A stretch of DNA of 64,000 nt, from positions 1-64,000 of the forward strand of contig NZ_NFIQ01000011.1 of the NCBI RefSeq assembly GCF_002159455.1, given 5' to 3'. The translations under genes and the position numbers were made by a program. Shown piece by piece: positions 46,501 to 53,896 of this stretch. This stretch comes from Flavonifractor sp. An306. Its GTDB lineage: Bacteria > Bacillota > Clostridia > Oscillospirales > Oscillospiraceae. A model generated the notes under the pieces. It made no database searches and was not told where the DNA came from. It was given only the letters and a program-made list of their open reading frames with translations. Every line of letters begins with the position of its first letter. The first letter of the stretch is position 1.

Positions 46501-48612
46501 ATGGATCAGTACATAGGGAAATTACTCGACAATCGATATGAGATTCTGGAGCGCATCGGTACCGGCGGAATGGCGGTGGTGTTCAAGGGCAGAGACCACC
46601 GGCTCAACCGTCTGGTTGCCATCAAGATCCTCAAGGAGGAGTTGGCCCAGGACGCAGAGTTCCGCCGCCGGTTCCACGATGAGTCCCAGGCCGTAGCCAT
46701 GCTTTCCCATCCCAACATCATGGCAGTCTATGACGTCTCCCATACACCGGAGCTGGATTATATTGTCATGGAGTTGCTTGATGGCATTACCCTCAAGCAA
46801 TATATGCAGAAAAAGGGCGGCAAGCTGGCTTGGCGGGAGGCGCTCCACTTTATTACCCAGATTATGAAGGCCCTGTCCCACGCCCACAGCCGGGGAATCA
46901 TTCACCGGGATATCAAGCCGCACAATGTCATGGTGCTGCGGGACGGCAGCCTGAAGGTGGCTGATTTCGGAATAGCCCGGCTTACCTCGTCGGCCCAGGC
47001 CACTTTGACGCAGGAGGCGCTGGGTTCGGTTCACTATATCTCTCCGGAGCAGGCCAGGGGCAGCCATATTGACGCCAGAAGCGACATCTATTCTGCCGGT
47101 GTGGTGCTCTATGAGATGATCACCGGACGGCTCCCCTATGAGGGGGACTCTCCGGTGGCGGTAGCCATTCAGCATATCAACTCCATTCCTCTCTCTCCCA
47201 GAGAGATTGACCCAGAGATCCCGGAGGCGCTGGAGGCTATCACGATGAAGGCCATGGCCTCGGATGTGAACCAGCGGTATATTTCCGCCGATGCCATGCT
47301 GGCGGATCTGGAGGAATTCCGGAAAAATCCCTCCATTAACTTTGACTACACCTCCGCCGATCTGCTCGTGACGGATGGCGACGAGCCCACACAGGTGCTG
47401 GGCGCCAACACGCCCCACAGTGTACGGTCTCAACCCGCCCATACGTCCAGATATGTTCCGGAAAAAAATGTCGAATCCCAGCCCCGCCGGCGGCCGAGCC
47501 GTCAGGAGCGGGAAGAGGACTACGACGACTACCCGGATCGTGGAGGCAGCAGACTGCCCATTATTCTAGCTATCGTAGCGGTGGCGGTATTCCTGGTCGG
47601 TATCGGTGTGTTCCTTTTTGTGTCCTTTTTCAGCGGCTTGGGCGTCACCGGAAACACGGCGTACAACGTGCCGGACCTCTATAACAAGACCATTGAGGAA
47701 GCCCAAGCCATGGCTGAGGTGGTAGAGGCTCAGTTCCAGATTGTGCAGGGCAATACGGTGGCCAGCGAACTGCCTGCCGGAACTATCGTCAGTCAGATAC
47801 CGGAGAAGGGACGCAATGCCTCAGAGGGCGCCACCATTACGGTAACCGTCAGCGATGGCAGTCTGAGCAGCGATAATGAAACCATGCTGGATCTGGAGAA
47901 CCTGGATTACCGCCTGGCGGTAAGCCGTCTGGAGAAGCTGGGCTTTTCTGAGACGGCCGGAAACCTGACGATCCAGCAGCAGAACTCCGACGATGTGAAC
48001 GAAAATTATGTGATTTCCCAGACCCCTGCCAAGGATACTCCCCTGAGTGAGGTGGAGCACGTGGAGCTGGTGGTCAGTTTGGGCAAGGAGAAAAAGACGG
48101 TAACGGTGATCTCCTTCCTGGATATGACTATAGAGGAGGCCAGGGAGAAGGCCGAGCAGGATCTGAAGCTGGTGGTATCCGAGGTTACGGAGGAGTACAG
48201 CAGCGAAGTGGAGGCTGGGCTGGTTACCTGGCAGAGCATTGAAAACGGCACCTCTGTGGAAGAGGGCACCTCCATCCGGTTCCGGGTGAGCAAGGGCCCC
48301 GACCCCAGTGTTACGCCCACACCCAGTCCAACACCGGAAGTCACAGCGACACCCAGTCCTACGCCCAGTCCTACGCCCAGCGGCGGCGGAACGACCACCG
48401 AAGGCAGCGCCAGCATCCAGGTTGACCTGCCGCGGGACAGAGAGTATGTGGAAGTGGTTGTGATGGTGAATGGTCAGGAGCAGTACCGAGAGGTTCTGCC
48501 GACGATCCAGCAGCTGATGGTCATTTCTCTGAAAGGTCCCAGCGGGACACAGACTGTCACAGTTTATTTGGACGGGCAGGAAGCCTGGACCAGAGCCGTA
48601 CCCTTTGCCTGA
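46501..48612 (+). CDS. prkC: PASTA-domain Ser/Thr protein kinase (PrkC/PknB)
   Basis: This 703-aa membrane kinase senses muropeptides. Kinase domain 12-275: P-loop GTGGMAVVF, Lys42, HRD (135-137), DFG (155-157), SPEQARG. The juxtamembrane segment is charged; one membrane helix lies at about 352-377. Three PASTA repeats follow (about 390-455, 460-525 and 527-600), then a Pro/Thr linker of PTPSPTP type and a C-terminal beta domain of about 75 residues. Bacillus PrkC triggers germination on detecting peptidoglycan; the same is likely here. Confidence 0.95.
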   Translation: MDQYIGKLLDNRYEILERIGTGGMAVVFKGRDHRLNRLVAIKILKEELAQDAEFRRRFHDESQAVAMLSHPNIMAVYDVSHTPELDYIVMELLDGITLKQYMQKKGGKLAWREALHFITQIMKALSHAHSRGIIHRDIKPHNVMVLRDGSLKVADFGIARLTSSAQATLTQEALGSVHYISPEQARGSHIDARSDIYSAGVVLYEMITGRLPYEGDSPVAVAIQHINSIPLSPREIDPEIPEALEAITMKAMASDVNQRYISADAMLADLEEFRKNPSINFDYTSADLLVTDGDEPTQVLGANTPHSVRSQPAHTSRYVPEKNVESQPRRRPSRQEREEDYDDYPDRGGSRLPIILAIVAVAVFLVGIGVFLFVSFFSGLGVTGNTAYNVPDLYNKTIEEAQAMAEVVEAQFQIVQGNTVASELPAGTIVSQIPEKGRNASEGATITVTVSDGSLSSDNETMLDLENLDYRLAVSRLEKLGFSETAGNLTIQQQNSDDVNENYVISQTPAKDTPLSEVEHVELVVSLGKEKKTVTVISFLDMTIEEAREKAEQDLKLVVSEVTEEYSSEVEAGLVTWQSIENGTSVEEGTSIRFRVSKGPDPSVTPTPSPTPEVTATPSPTPSPTPSGGGTTTEGSASIQVDLPRDREYVEVVVMVNGQEQYREVLPTIQQLMVISLKGPSGTQTVTVYLDGQEAWTRAVPFA

Positions 48613-48613
48613 T

Positions 48614-49507
48614 ATGGAAGGTGTGATTCTGAAAGCCCTCAGCGGCTTCTATTATGTGGATGGGGGAGACGGACGCCTCATCGCCTGCCGGGGCAGGGGG
48701 AAATTCCGCCACCAGAAACTGACCCCCTTGGTGGGGGACCGGGTGACGTTCACCATTCTGGAGGGCGAGAGCGGCATTTTGGACTCCATCCTGCCCAGGA
48801 AGAATCAATTTCACCGCCCCGCGGTGGCCAACATCGACCAGCTGGTGGTAGTGGCCTCCGGGGCGGTCCCGGTAACAGACCCTTTTCTGATCGACCGGGT
48901 GGTTTCCATTGCCGAGGGGCGGGGCTGCGAGAGTGTCATCGTCCTGAACAAGTGTGATCTGGACGCTGCAGAGGAGCTGTACCAGACCTATACACAGGCT
49001 GGCTTTCCTACCCTTCGGGTCAGTGCGGAAACAGGGGAGGGTATCCCTGAGCTCCGGGAAATCATAGCTGGAAAGGTTTCTGCCTTTACAGGAAATTCCG
49101 GAGTGGGGAAGTCCAGTATCCTGAATGCCCTTCAGCCGGACTTTTGCCTGCAGGTGGGAGAAGTTTCAGACAAGTTGGGCCGTGGCCGGCATACCACCCG
49201 CCATGTGGAGCTGTTTCGGCTGGATCATGGGGCGATTGTGGCGGATACGCCGGGGTTTTCCTCCTTTGATACAGAAGAGACAGAGCTGCGGCGGCCGGAG
49301 ACATTGGAGCGCACCTTTCGGGATTTTGCCCCTTATCTGGGGCGGTGTCGGTTTACCGGGTGTGCCCATGTAAAGGAAAAGGGCTGTGCAGTTCTTGCAG
49401 CGGTAAAGGCGGGGGAGATCTCCAAAAGCCGACACGCAAGTTATGTGCGGCTGTATGAACAGGCAAAGGAAGTGCCGGAATGGCAGCGGAAAGAAAGTGC
49501 GGACTGA
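48614..49507 (+). CDS. rsgA: Small ribosomal subunit GTPase RsgA
   Basis: This 297-aa circularly permuted GTPase acts in 30S maturation. OB fold (about 1-65), G4 LNKCDL (112-115), G1 GNSGVGKS (160-167), G3 DTPGFSSF, and a zinc motif with CRFTGCAH...C. I use ATG 48614, one base after the prkC stop. The gene overlaps thiN by 28 bases in another frame. Confidence 0.93.
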   Translation: MEGVILKALSGFYYVDGGDGRLIACRGRGKFRHQKLTPLVGDRVTFTILEGESGILDSILPRKNQFHRPAVANIDQLVVVASGAVPVTDPFLIDRVVSIAEGRGCESVIVLNKCDLDAAEELYQTYTQAGFPTLRVSAETGEGIPELREIIAGKVSAFTGNSGVGKSSILNALQPDFCLQVGEVSDKLGRGRHTTRHVELFRLDHGAIVADTPGFSSFDTEETELRRPETLERTFRDFAPYLGRCRFTGCAHVKEKGCAVLAAVKAGEISKSRHASYVRLYEQAKEVPEWQRKESAD

Positions 49508-50124
49508 TTATCGGTGCGGCTCCCTGGCAGGATGGACGGTTTTTGACGCCCTATTTGGCCGGAAAAGACTGGATGGTTTTTTGCGCCGACGGCGGCTATG
49601 CCAATGCCAAAGCGGCAGGCTTGGAGCCGGATTTTCTCATCGGCGATTGGGATTCCGGGGAAAAGCCAGCGCTGGACGTTCCATGTGTGACCTTGCCAGT
49701 AGAAAAGGACATGACGGATCTACAGGCCGCTATGGATGAGGCGCTGTCCATGGGTGTGATGGAGCTGCTCCTCTGCGGCTGTACCGGCGGCCGGCTGGAC
49801 CATACCGTTTCCAATCTGCTGCTGCTGGAGTGGCTGGCGGAGCGGGGCGGTCAGGGCATGGTGGTGGATGAGGATAACGAGGTCCGGTTGCTTACCCCCG
49901 GTGTCTGCCGTTTGGAGGACCGCCCCCATTACCACTATCTTTCGCTGGTACCGCTGGACCATAAAATATCCGGCGTCACCCTGAAAGGCACAAAGTATCC
50001 CCTGGAGCGGGCGGAGCTGAGCCGGGGAGATACGCTCTCCATCAGCAACGAGCCCAAGAACCCAGTACTGGAAATCACCATTGGCAGCGGCCGGGCGCTG
50101 CTGATCCGCAGCCAAAAGGAATAA
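49480..50124 (+). CDS. thiN: Thiamine diphosphokinase
   Basis: This 214-aa enzyme makes thiamine pyrophosphate from thiamine. Family marks: FCADGGYANAKAAGLEPDFLIGDWDS, PVEKDMTDLQAA, CGCTGGRLDHTVSNLLLLEWL, and the C-terminal beta part LVPLDHKISGVTLKGTKYPL. The long overlap with rsgA suggests coupling. In Bacillus thiN lies between rpe and spoVM; rpe is absent here. Confidence 0.93.
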   Translation: MAAERKCGLIIGAAPWQDGRFLTPYLAGKDWMVFCADGGYANAKAAGLEPDFLIGDWDSGEKPALDVPCVTLPVEKDMTDLQAAMDEALSMGVMELLLCGCTGGRLDHTVSNLLLLEWLAERGGQGMVVDEDNEVRLLTPGVCRLEDRPHYHYLSLVPLDHKISGVTLKGTKYPLERAELSRGDTLSISNEPKNPVLEITIGSGRALLIRSQKE

Positions 50125-50135
50125 GCACTGAACAC

Positions 50136-50188
50136 AAAAGCCGCCCCCTGCGTATACTGGGTCAGAACCAGTAAGGGGGGCGGCTTTT
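50136..50188 (+). terminator. Terminator after thiN with a second inner stem
   Basis: AAAAGCCGCCCCCT (50136-50149) pairs with AGGGGGGCGGCTTTT (50174-50188); inside, TACTGG pairs with CCAGTA. Because the 3' arm contains a GGGGGG that serves as ribosome site for the next small gene, the fold would also block its translation. Confidence 0.8.
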
Positions 50189-50359
50189 ATGACGTCACAG
50201 GGCAAAAAGCGACTATATGGGGCGGCGGTCTGTGCGGCAGGGGCCACCCTGCTGCTCCATCCGGTCTGGCTCGCCGCGTTTGGCGCAGGGGCCTGGGTGG
50301 GGCTGCACGGTAAGGACTGGCTCAAACGAATTTGGAGCGACAGGGAGGCAATGCTATGA
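50189..50359 (+). CDS. Small membrane protein upstream of spoVM (56 aa), unknown
   Basis: The frame ATG 50189 to TGA 50357-50359 codes MTSQGKKRLYGAAV... with one hydrophobic helix (about 11-40) and a basic C-terminal end (KDWLKRIWSDREAML). GGGGGG lies 8 bases upstream inside the terminator arm. Its end overlaps spoVM by 4 bases, so it may help spoVM translation. I do not recognise a family. Confidence 0.5.
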   Translation: MTSQGKKRLYGAAVCAAGATLLLHPVWLAAFGAGAWVGLHGKDWLKRIWSDREAML

Positions 50360-50430
50360 AGATCGTTGTGGTGAAATCTCCAAAAGCCCTGCGGGGGATC
50401 CTGAAAACCATCTTTGGCATGCGGGGCTGA
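50356..50430 (+). CDS. spoVM: Stage V sporulation protein SpoVM (24 aa)
   Basis: The 24-residue product, MKIVVVKSPKALRGILKTIF plus GMRG, matches clostridial SpoVM. It has a short N-terminal beta-like segment, the conserved SPK, and an amphipathic helix that senses the convex forespore membrane and recruits SpoIVA. GGGAGG lies 7 bases before the start. Position after rsgA-thiN and before a SipL-type gene and spoIVA supports the call. It is too short for routine gene finders. Confidence 0.88.
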   Translation: MKIVVVKSPKALRGILKTIFGMRG

Positions 50431-50431
50431 G

Positions 50432-50460
50432 GCATACCGGCCGCTCCTTGGACATATATT
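50432..50460 (+). promoter_or_regulatory. Candidate SigE-type promoter of the sipL-like gene
   Basis: GCATACC (50432-50438) and CATATATT (50453-50460) are 14 bp apart. The -10 fits the SigE consensus CATACAHT at seven of eight positions, the -35 fits KMATATT at five of seven. Mother-cell expression would suit a coat basement protein. Confidence 0.5.
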
Positions 50461-50516
50461 CTGGTAGCAAGACTGCATCAGAACGGGGCTCACCCCCATA
50501 CAAGGAGTGGAACACT

Positions 50517-52043
50517 ATGGAGCTGGAATTGGAACGGACCGAATGGAACGGCTTTGATACCATTTTGGATACCACGGTCTGCCGGGAGGAGACCCTGGAG
50601 GCCATCGTGCCGGACGCCTGCCCGGATATTCTGCGTATCTGTGATGTGGAGGGGACGGTGTGCCTGGCCGGAAAGGAAGCCCAGGAGGGGCGGGTGGAAC
50701 TGTCCGGTACCGTACATGCGGTGCTGCTCTATTTGCCGGACGGCGCGGAAGGTATGCGGCGGATGGAAGTATCTCTGCCCTTTACCTGTACGGCGGACGC
50801 GGCCGCTATCACGCCTTCCTGCCAGGTGATGGCAGTCCCCAGGATCCAGGAGGCTGACGCAAGGCTGCTGAATCCCCGCAAGGTACTGGTGCGGGTGGGT
50901 CTGGCTGCCGAAGTCCAGGTGTTTGCCCCGGCCATCCAGCAGATCTGCGGAGGCGTGACCGAGTGGGAAAAGGACGGGGTGGAGCAGCTGTCGGAGCAGT
51001 ATGACACCTATGTCACCGTATGCGTCCAGGAAAAGACCTTTACATTTGCTGATGATCTGACCCTTTCCAGCGGAAAGCCGGAGGCGGATGAGCTGCTGAA
51101 AAGCCGGGCCTATATCCGCTGCGGCGAGGCAAAGGTAATTGGCAACAAACTGATTTTTAAAGGGGAGACCCAGCTTCAGCTGCTTTGCCGGGCCGGTGAC
51201 GGCACGCTGTTTACCGCGGAGTTTGAACTCCCATTCTCGCAGATCATGGAGGTCAGCGGGGCGGGGGAGGATGCCGGCTGCGAGGTACAGGTGATCCTGA
51301 CCGATCTGGACTGCACCATGGACGAGGGAGACGGCCGGATGTTCAGCGTCTCTCTTGGGCTGTTGGCACAGGCGGCCGTGCGGGAGGAGCGTACCCTGCG
51401 GATGCTGACGGACGCCTACTCCACGCTGTACCCCCTGACAGCTGAACGCAAGACGTATACCTTGCATCAGCTGATGGACCACGGGGAAAAGGAGGTTACG
51501 GTCCGGGAACTGATGGAAACCGGCGGGCTGCTGACAGATGTCTCAGACGCATACGCCTGCGTGGGTCCGGTGACCCAGAGCCGGGAGGGAAACCGTCTGA
51601 CCCTCACCGCCCAGCTCAATGTTACCGCGCTGTACCAGGGTGAGGATGGCAATATGGGTATGCTGACCCGTCCGCTTCAGGCGGTTTGCTCCCTGGAGCT
51701 GCCGGAACAATCTCTGTGCAGCTGCCATTGCTTCTGTACCGCTCCTGTGTTTGCCGCCGCCGCTGCCGGCGGGCTGGAGGTGCGCTTTCCCGTCTGCTTC
51801 CAGTATACTGCCCTGTCTGGCCGCAGTGTGGCGGGGATCTCCGGCATTACCATTGATGAATCGGCGCCTCTGGACCACGCCAACCGGCCGTCCATTGTGC
51901 TGCGTATGGTGGGAGAGGGAGAACGGCTGTGGGATATTGCCAAGTCTTACGGCACCACGGCGGGGGATATTATTCAGGCCAACGCGCTGGAGGACGATGT
52001 GCCGGCGGATGGCCGGCTGCTGTTGATCCCCAGAAAGCGATAA
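50517..52043 (+). CDS. sipL: SipL-type SPOCS (DUF3794) and LysM spore protein
   Basis: This 508-aa protein has SPOCS/DUF3794 repeats (about 35-160, 170-280 and 320-440; marks such as IVPDACPDILRICDVEGTV and ELPFSQIMEVSGAGEDAGCEV). It ends with one LysM domain (about 455-508, VGEGERLWDIAKSYGTTAGDIIQAN). This layout is that of Clostridioides difficile SipL, which binds SpoIVA during coat assembly. The true start is ATG 50517 after AAGGAGTGG. It lies between spoVM and spoIVA, its expected partners. A generic SPOCS-LysM protein is the alternative. Confidence 0.82.
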   Translation: MELELERTEWNGFDTILDTTVCREETLEAIVPDACPDILRICDVEGTVCLAGKEAQEGRVELSGTVHAVLLYLPDGAEGMRRMEVSLPFTCTADAAAITPSCQVMAVPRIQEADARLLNPRKVLVRVGLAAEVQVFAPAIQQICGGVTEWEKDGVEQLSEQYDTYVTVCVQEKTFTFADDLTLSSGKPEADELLKSRAYIRCGEAKVIGNKLIFKGETQLQLLCRAGDGTLFTAEFELPFSQIMEVSGAGEDAGCEVQVILTDLDCTMDEGDGRMFSVSLGLLAQAAVREERTLRMLTDAYSTLYPLTAERKTYTLHQLMDHGEKEVTVRELMETGGLLTDVSDAYACVGPVTQSREGNRLTLTAQLNVTALYQGEDGNMGMLTRPLQAVCSLELPEQSLCSCHCFCTAPVFAAAAAGGLEVRFPVCFQYTALSGRSVAGISGITIDESAPLDHANRPSIVLRMVGEGERLWDIAKSYGTTAGDIIQANALEDDVPADGRLLLIPRKR

Positions 52044-52048
52044 CAGAA

Positions 52049-52092
52049 AAAACGGTCTCCAGAGCTCTGCCTGGGGACCGTTTTGACTTTTT
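52049..52092 (+). terminator. Terminator after sipL
   Basis: AAAACGGTCTCCAG (52049-52062) pairs with CTGGGGACCGTTTT (52071-52084), 14 bp with one G-U pair, then GAC and TTTTT. Confidence 0.85.
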
Positions 52093-52113
52093 CGCATCCA
52101 GGGACAGGTGGGC

Positions 52114-52142
52114 GCATATTTTACGGCTTATCCCCATAGGTA
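52114..52142 (+). promoter_or_regulatory. Candidate SigE promoter of spoIVA
   Basis: GCATATT (52114-52120) fits the SigE -35 consensus fully. It is followed at 14 bp by CATAGGTA (52135-52142), which keeps the CATA of the -10. In Bacillus spoIVA is SigE-dependent. Confidence 0.6.
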
Positions 52143-52187
52143 TGTATAGAAAACGACCGGCTTACGGGGCCGAAGGAGGAATTGCCA

Positions 52188-53555
52188 GTGGAACAAAGCA
52201 AGCTCTATGAGGATATCGCCCTGCGGACCGAGGGGGATATCTATATCGGCGTAGTAGGGCCGGTGCGGACGGGAAAATCCACGTTTATCAAGCGCTTCAT
52301 GGAAACCATGGTCATCCCCAACATTGACAATGTGTACCGGAAGGAGCGGGCCAGAGACGAGCTGCCCCAGAGCGGCTCCGGCCGCACGGTGATGACGGCG
52401 GAACCGAAATTTGTTCCGGAGGAAGCGGTACGGATCGACATGGAAAACGGGGCCTCCTTCTCCGTGCGGCTCATTGACTGCGTAGGCTACCTGGTGCCGG
52501 GCGCCATGGGCGCCACCGAGGACGACACCCCCCGCATGGTCAACACCCCCTGGTTCGACCATGAAATCCCCATGACGGAGGCCGCCGAGATCGGCACCAG
52601 GAAGGTGATCACCGAACACTCCACCATCGGTATCGTGGTTACCACCGACGGTACCATTACGGACATTCCCAGAGAGGATTACCTGGAGGCGGAGGAGCGG
52701 GTGATCCAGGAACTGAAGGAACTGGGAAAGCCCTTCCTGGTGGTCCTCAACTCGGCCTATCCCCAATCTGACCGGGCCAAGGCCATCCGTGCGGACCTGG
52801 CCTCCCGATACGACGTGACAGTGGTGTGCGCCGACTGCCTGCAATTGAATGAGGGCGCAGTGACCGATATCATCAAAGGCGTGCTCTATGAATTCCCGGT
52901 TAAGGAGCTGGACCTGTTCCTGCCACCCTGGGTGGACGCCCTGCCCTATGACCACCCGATCAAGAGCGGCCTTTATACCGCCATCCGGGAAGGGGCCTCC
53001 GGAATGCGCCGGGTCCGGGACGTAGAGAAAACCGTGAAAGCCATTGGAGACTGCGACTGGGTGAGCAGCGCATCCATCACCTCCATCAGCCTGGGCACCG
53101 GGCTTTCCGCCGCCCGGCTGGACCTGCCCAGAGAGCTGTTCTATGATACTCTCTCCCAGCAGTCCGGCTTTACCGTCCACGATGACGGCGATCTGCTGGA
53201 GCTGCTCTCCCAGCTCTCCCATGTGAAGGCGGAGTATGACAAGGTGGCCGGAGCGCTGGAAGAAGTTAAGGCCACCGGCTATGGCATTGTGGTACCCAGC
53301 ACCGACGAGCTGGTGCTGGAGGAGCCGGAAATCGTCAAGCAGGGGGGACGGTACGGCGTGCGCCTGAAGGCCTCCGCACCCTCTATCCATATTATATGGA
53401 GCAAAAAGAAATTTAGAGTTGCAAAGTCCACAAAACGGGAGGACATTACAAGTGGAGTGGGCGGTACTGATCTGAATGTGAAAAGGAGACGGTCCCCTTT
53501 GGGGGGCCGTCTTTTTCAGCGCTTTTTAAGCGGCTCCAAAAAGCATAAGGTGTAA
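52188..53555 (+). pseudogene. spoIVA: SpoIVA, stage IV sporulation ATPase, with C-terminus replaced
   Basis: SpoIVA polymerises with ATP to form the spore coat basement. GTG 52188 follows AGGAGG. Walker A GPVRTGKST is at 24-32, and LPQSGSGRTVMTAEPKFVP, EHSTIGIVVTTDGTI and GVRLKASAPSIHII are clear family blocks. Homology ends near residue 402 (53393). The family normally continues for about 90 residues to a GSGGLI-type C-terminus needed for function; here 53 unrelated residues (WSKKKFRVAKSTKRED...) lead to a stop at 53555, reading through a terminator hairpin. The gene is therefore interrupted by the AT-richer region that follows; the missing 3' part is not in the window. Confidence 0.85.
53488..53515 (+). 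terminator. Terminator inside the spoIVA read-through tail
   Basis: GACGGTCCCC (53488-53497) pairs with GGGGCCGTC (53503-53511) with one G-U pair, followed by TTTTT. It lies inside the abnormal 3' extension of spoIVA, so the last codons are unlikely to be natural coding sequence. Confidence 0.75.
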
Positions 53556-53646
53556 AGAAAAGCGCATTTTTAAATGTTTGCACTTCCATCTTTTACGTTA
53601 TAGACACCGTTTGCATGGCACCATAGTACCCGCGCCGCAGAGCATG

Positions 53647-53692
53647 CGGTACCCCGTTCCTTCCGACTAATGCCGGAAGGAACGGGGTACCG
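53647..53692. repeat. Perfect 19-bp inverted repeat
   Basis: CGGTACCCCGTTCCTTCCG (53647-53665) and its exact complement (53674-53692) are separated by ACTAATGC. Neither side has a T-tract, so it is not a standard terminator. Close to the spoIVA break, it could be a recombinase or regulator site. Confidence 0.85.
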
Positions 53693-53798
53693 GAAAATAA
53701 GACCGCCGATTCTCTGAAGAGTCTTTGCGGTACATAGAATTTTCTGTTTGAATCTGAGGCATCTTGTTAAATGGCTGAAATTATGCTAAAGTTTGCTT

Positions 53799-53825
53799 GT
53801 TCCGTTGTTCTTCTGTTCTTTGTTC
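53799..53825 (+). repeat. Four GTTC repeats before the 572-aa gene
   Basis: GTTC occurs at 53799, 53807, 53815 and 53822 (steps of 8, 8 and 7). A similar run lies after the gene at 55756. The regular spacing suggests binding sites; chance in a T-rich tract is possible. Confidence 0.45.
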
Positions 53826-53896
53826 CTGATATTCACCACAATATCTTGTTGCATATGTTACCATAATTATAAAATGAGTATGGGAGAAACAATAAA

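Larger units (their letters stand above)
53556..53896. other. Gene-free stretch at the left end of the island
   Basis: No gene is supported here. It holds a 19-bp perfect inverted repeat (53647-53692), a weak promoter candidate TTGTTA-17-TAAAGT near 53765-53793, and four GTTC repeats (53799-53825). A 66-codon frame at 53793 overlaps the next gene and looks random. Confidence 0.6.
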
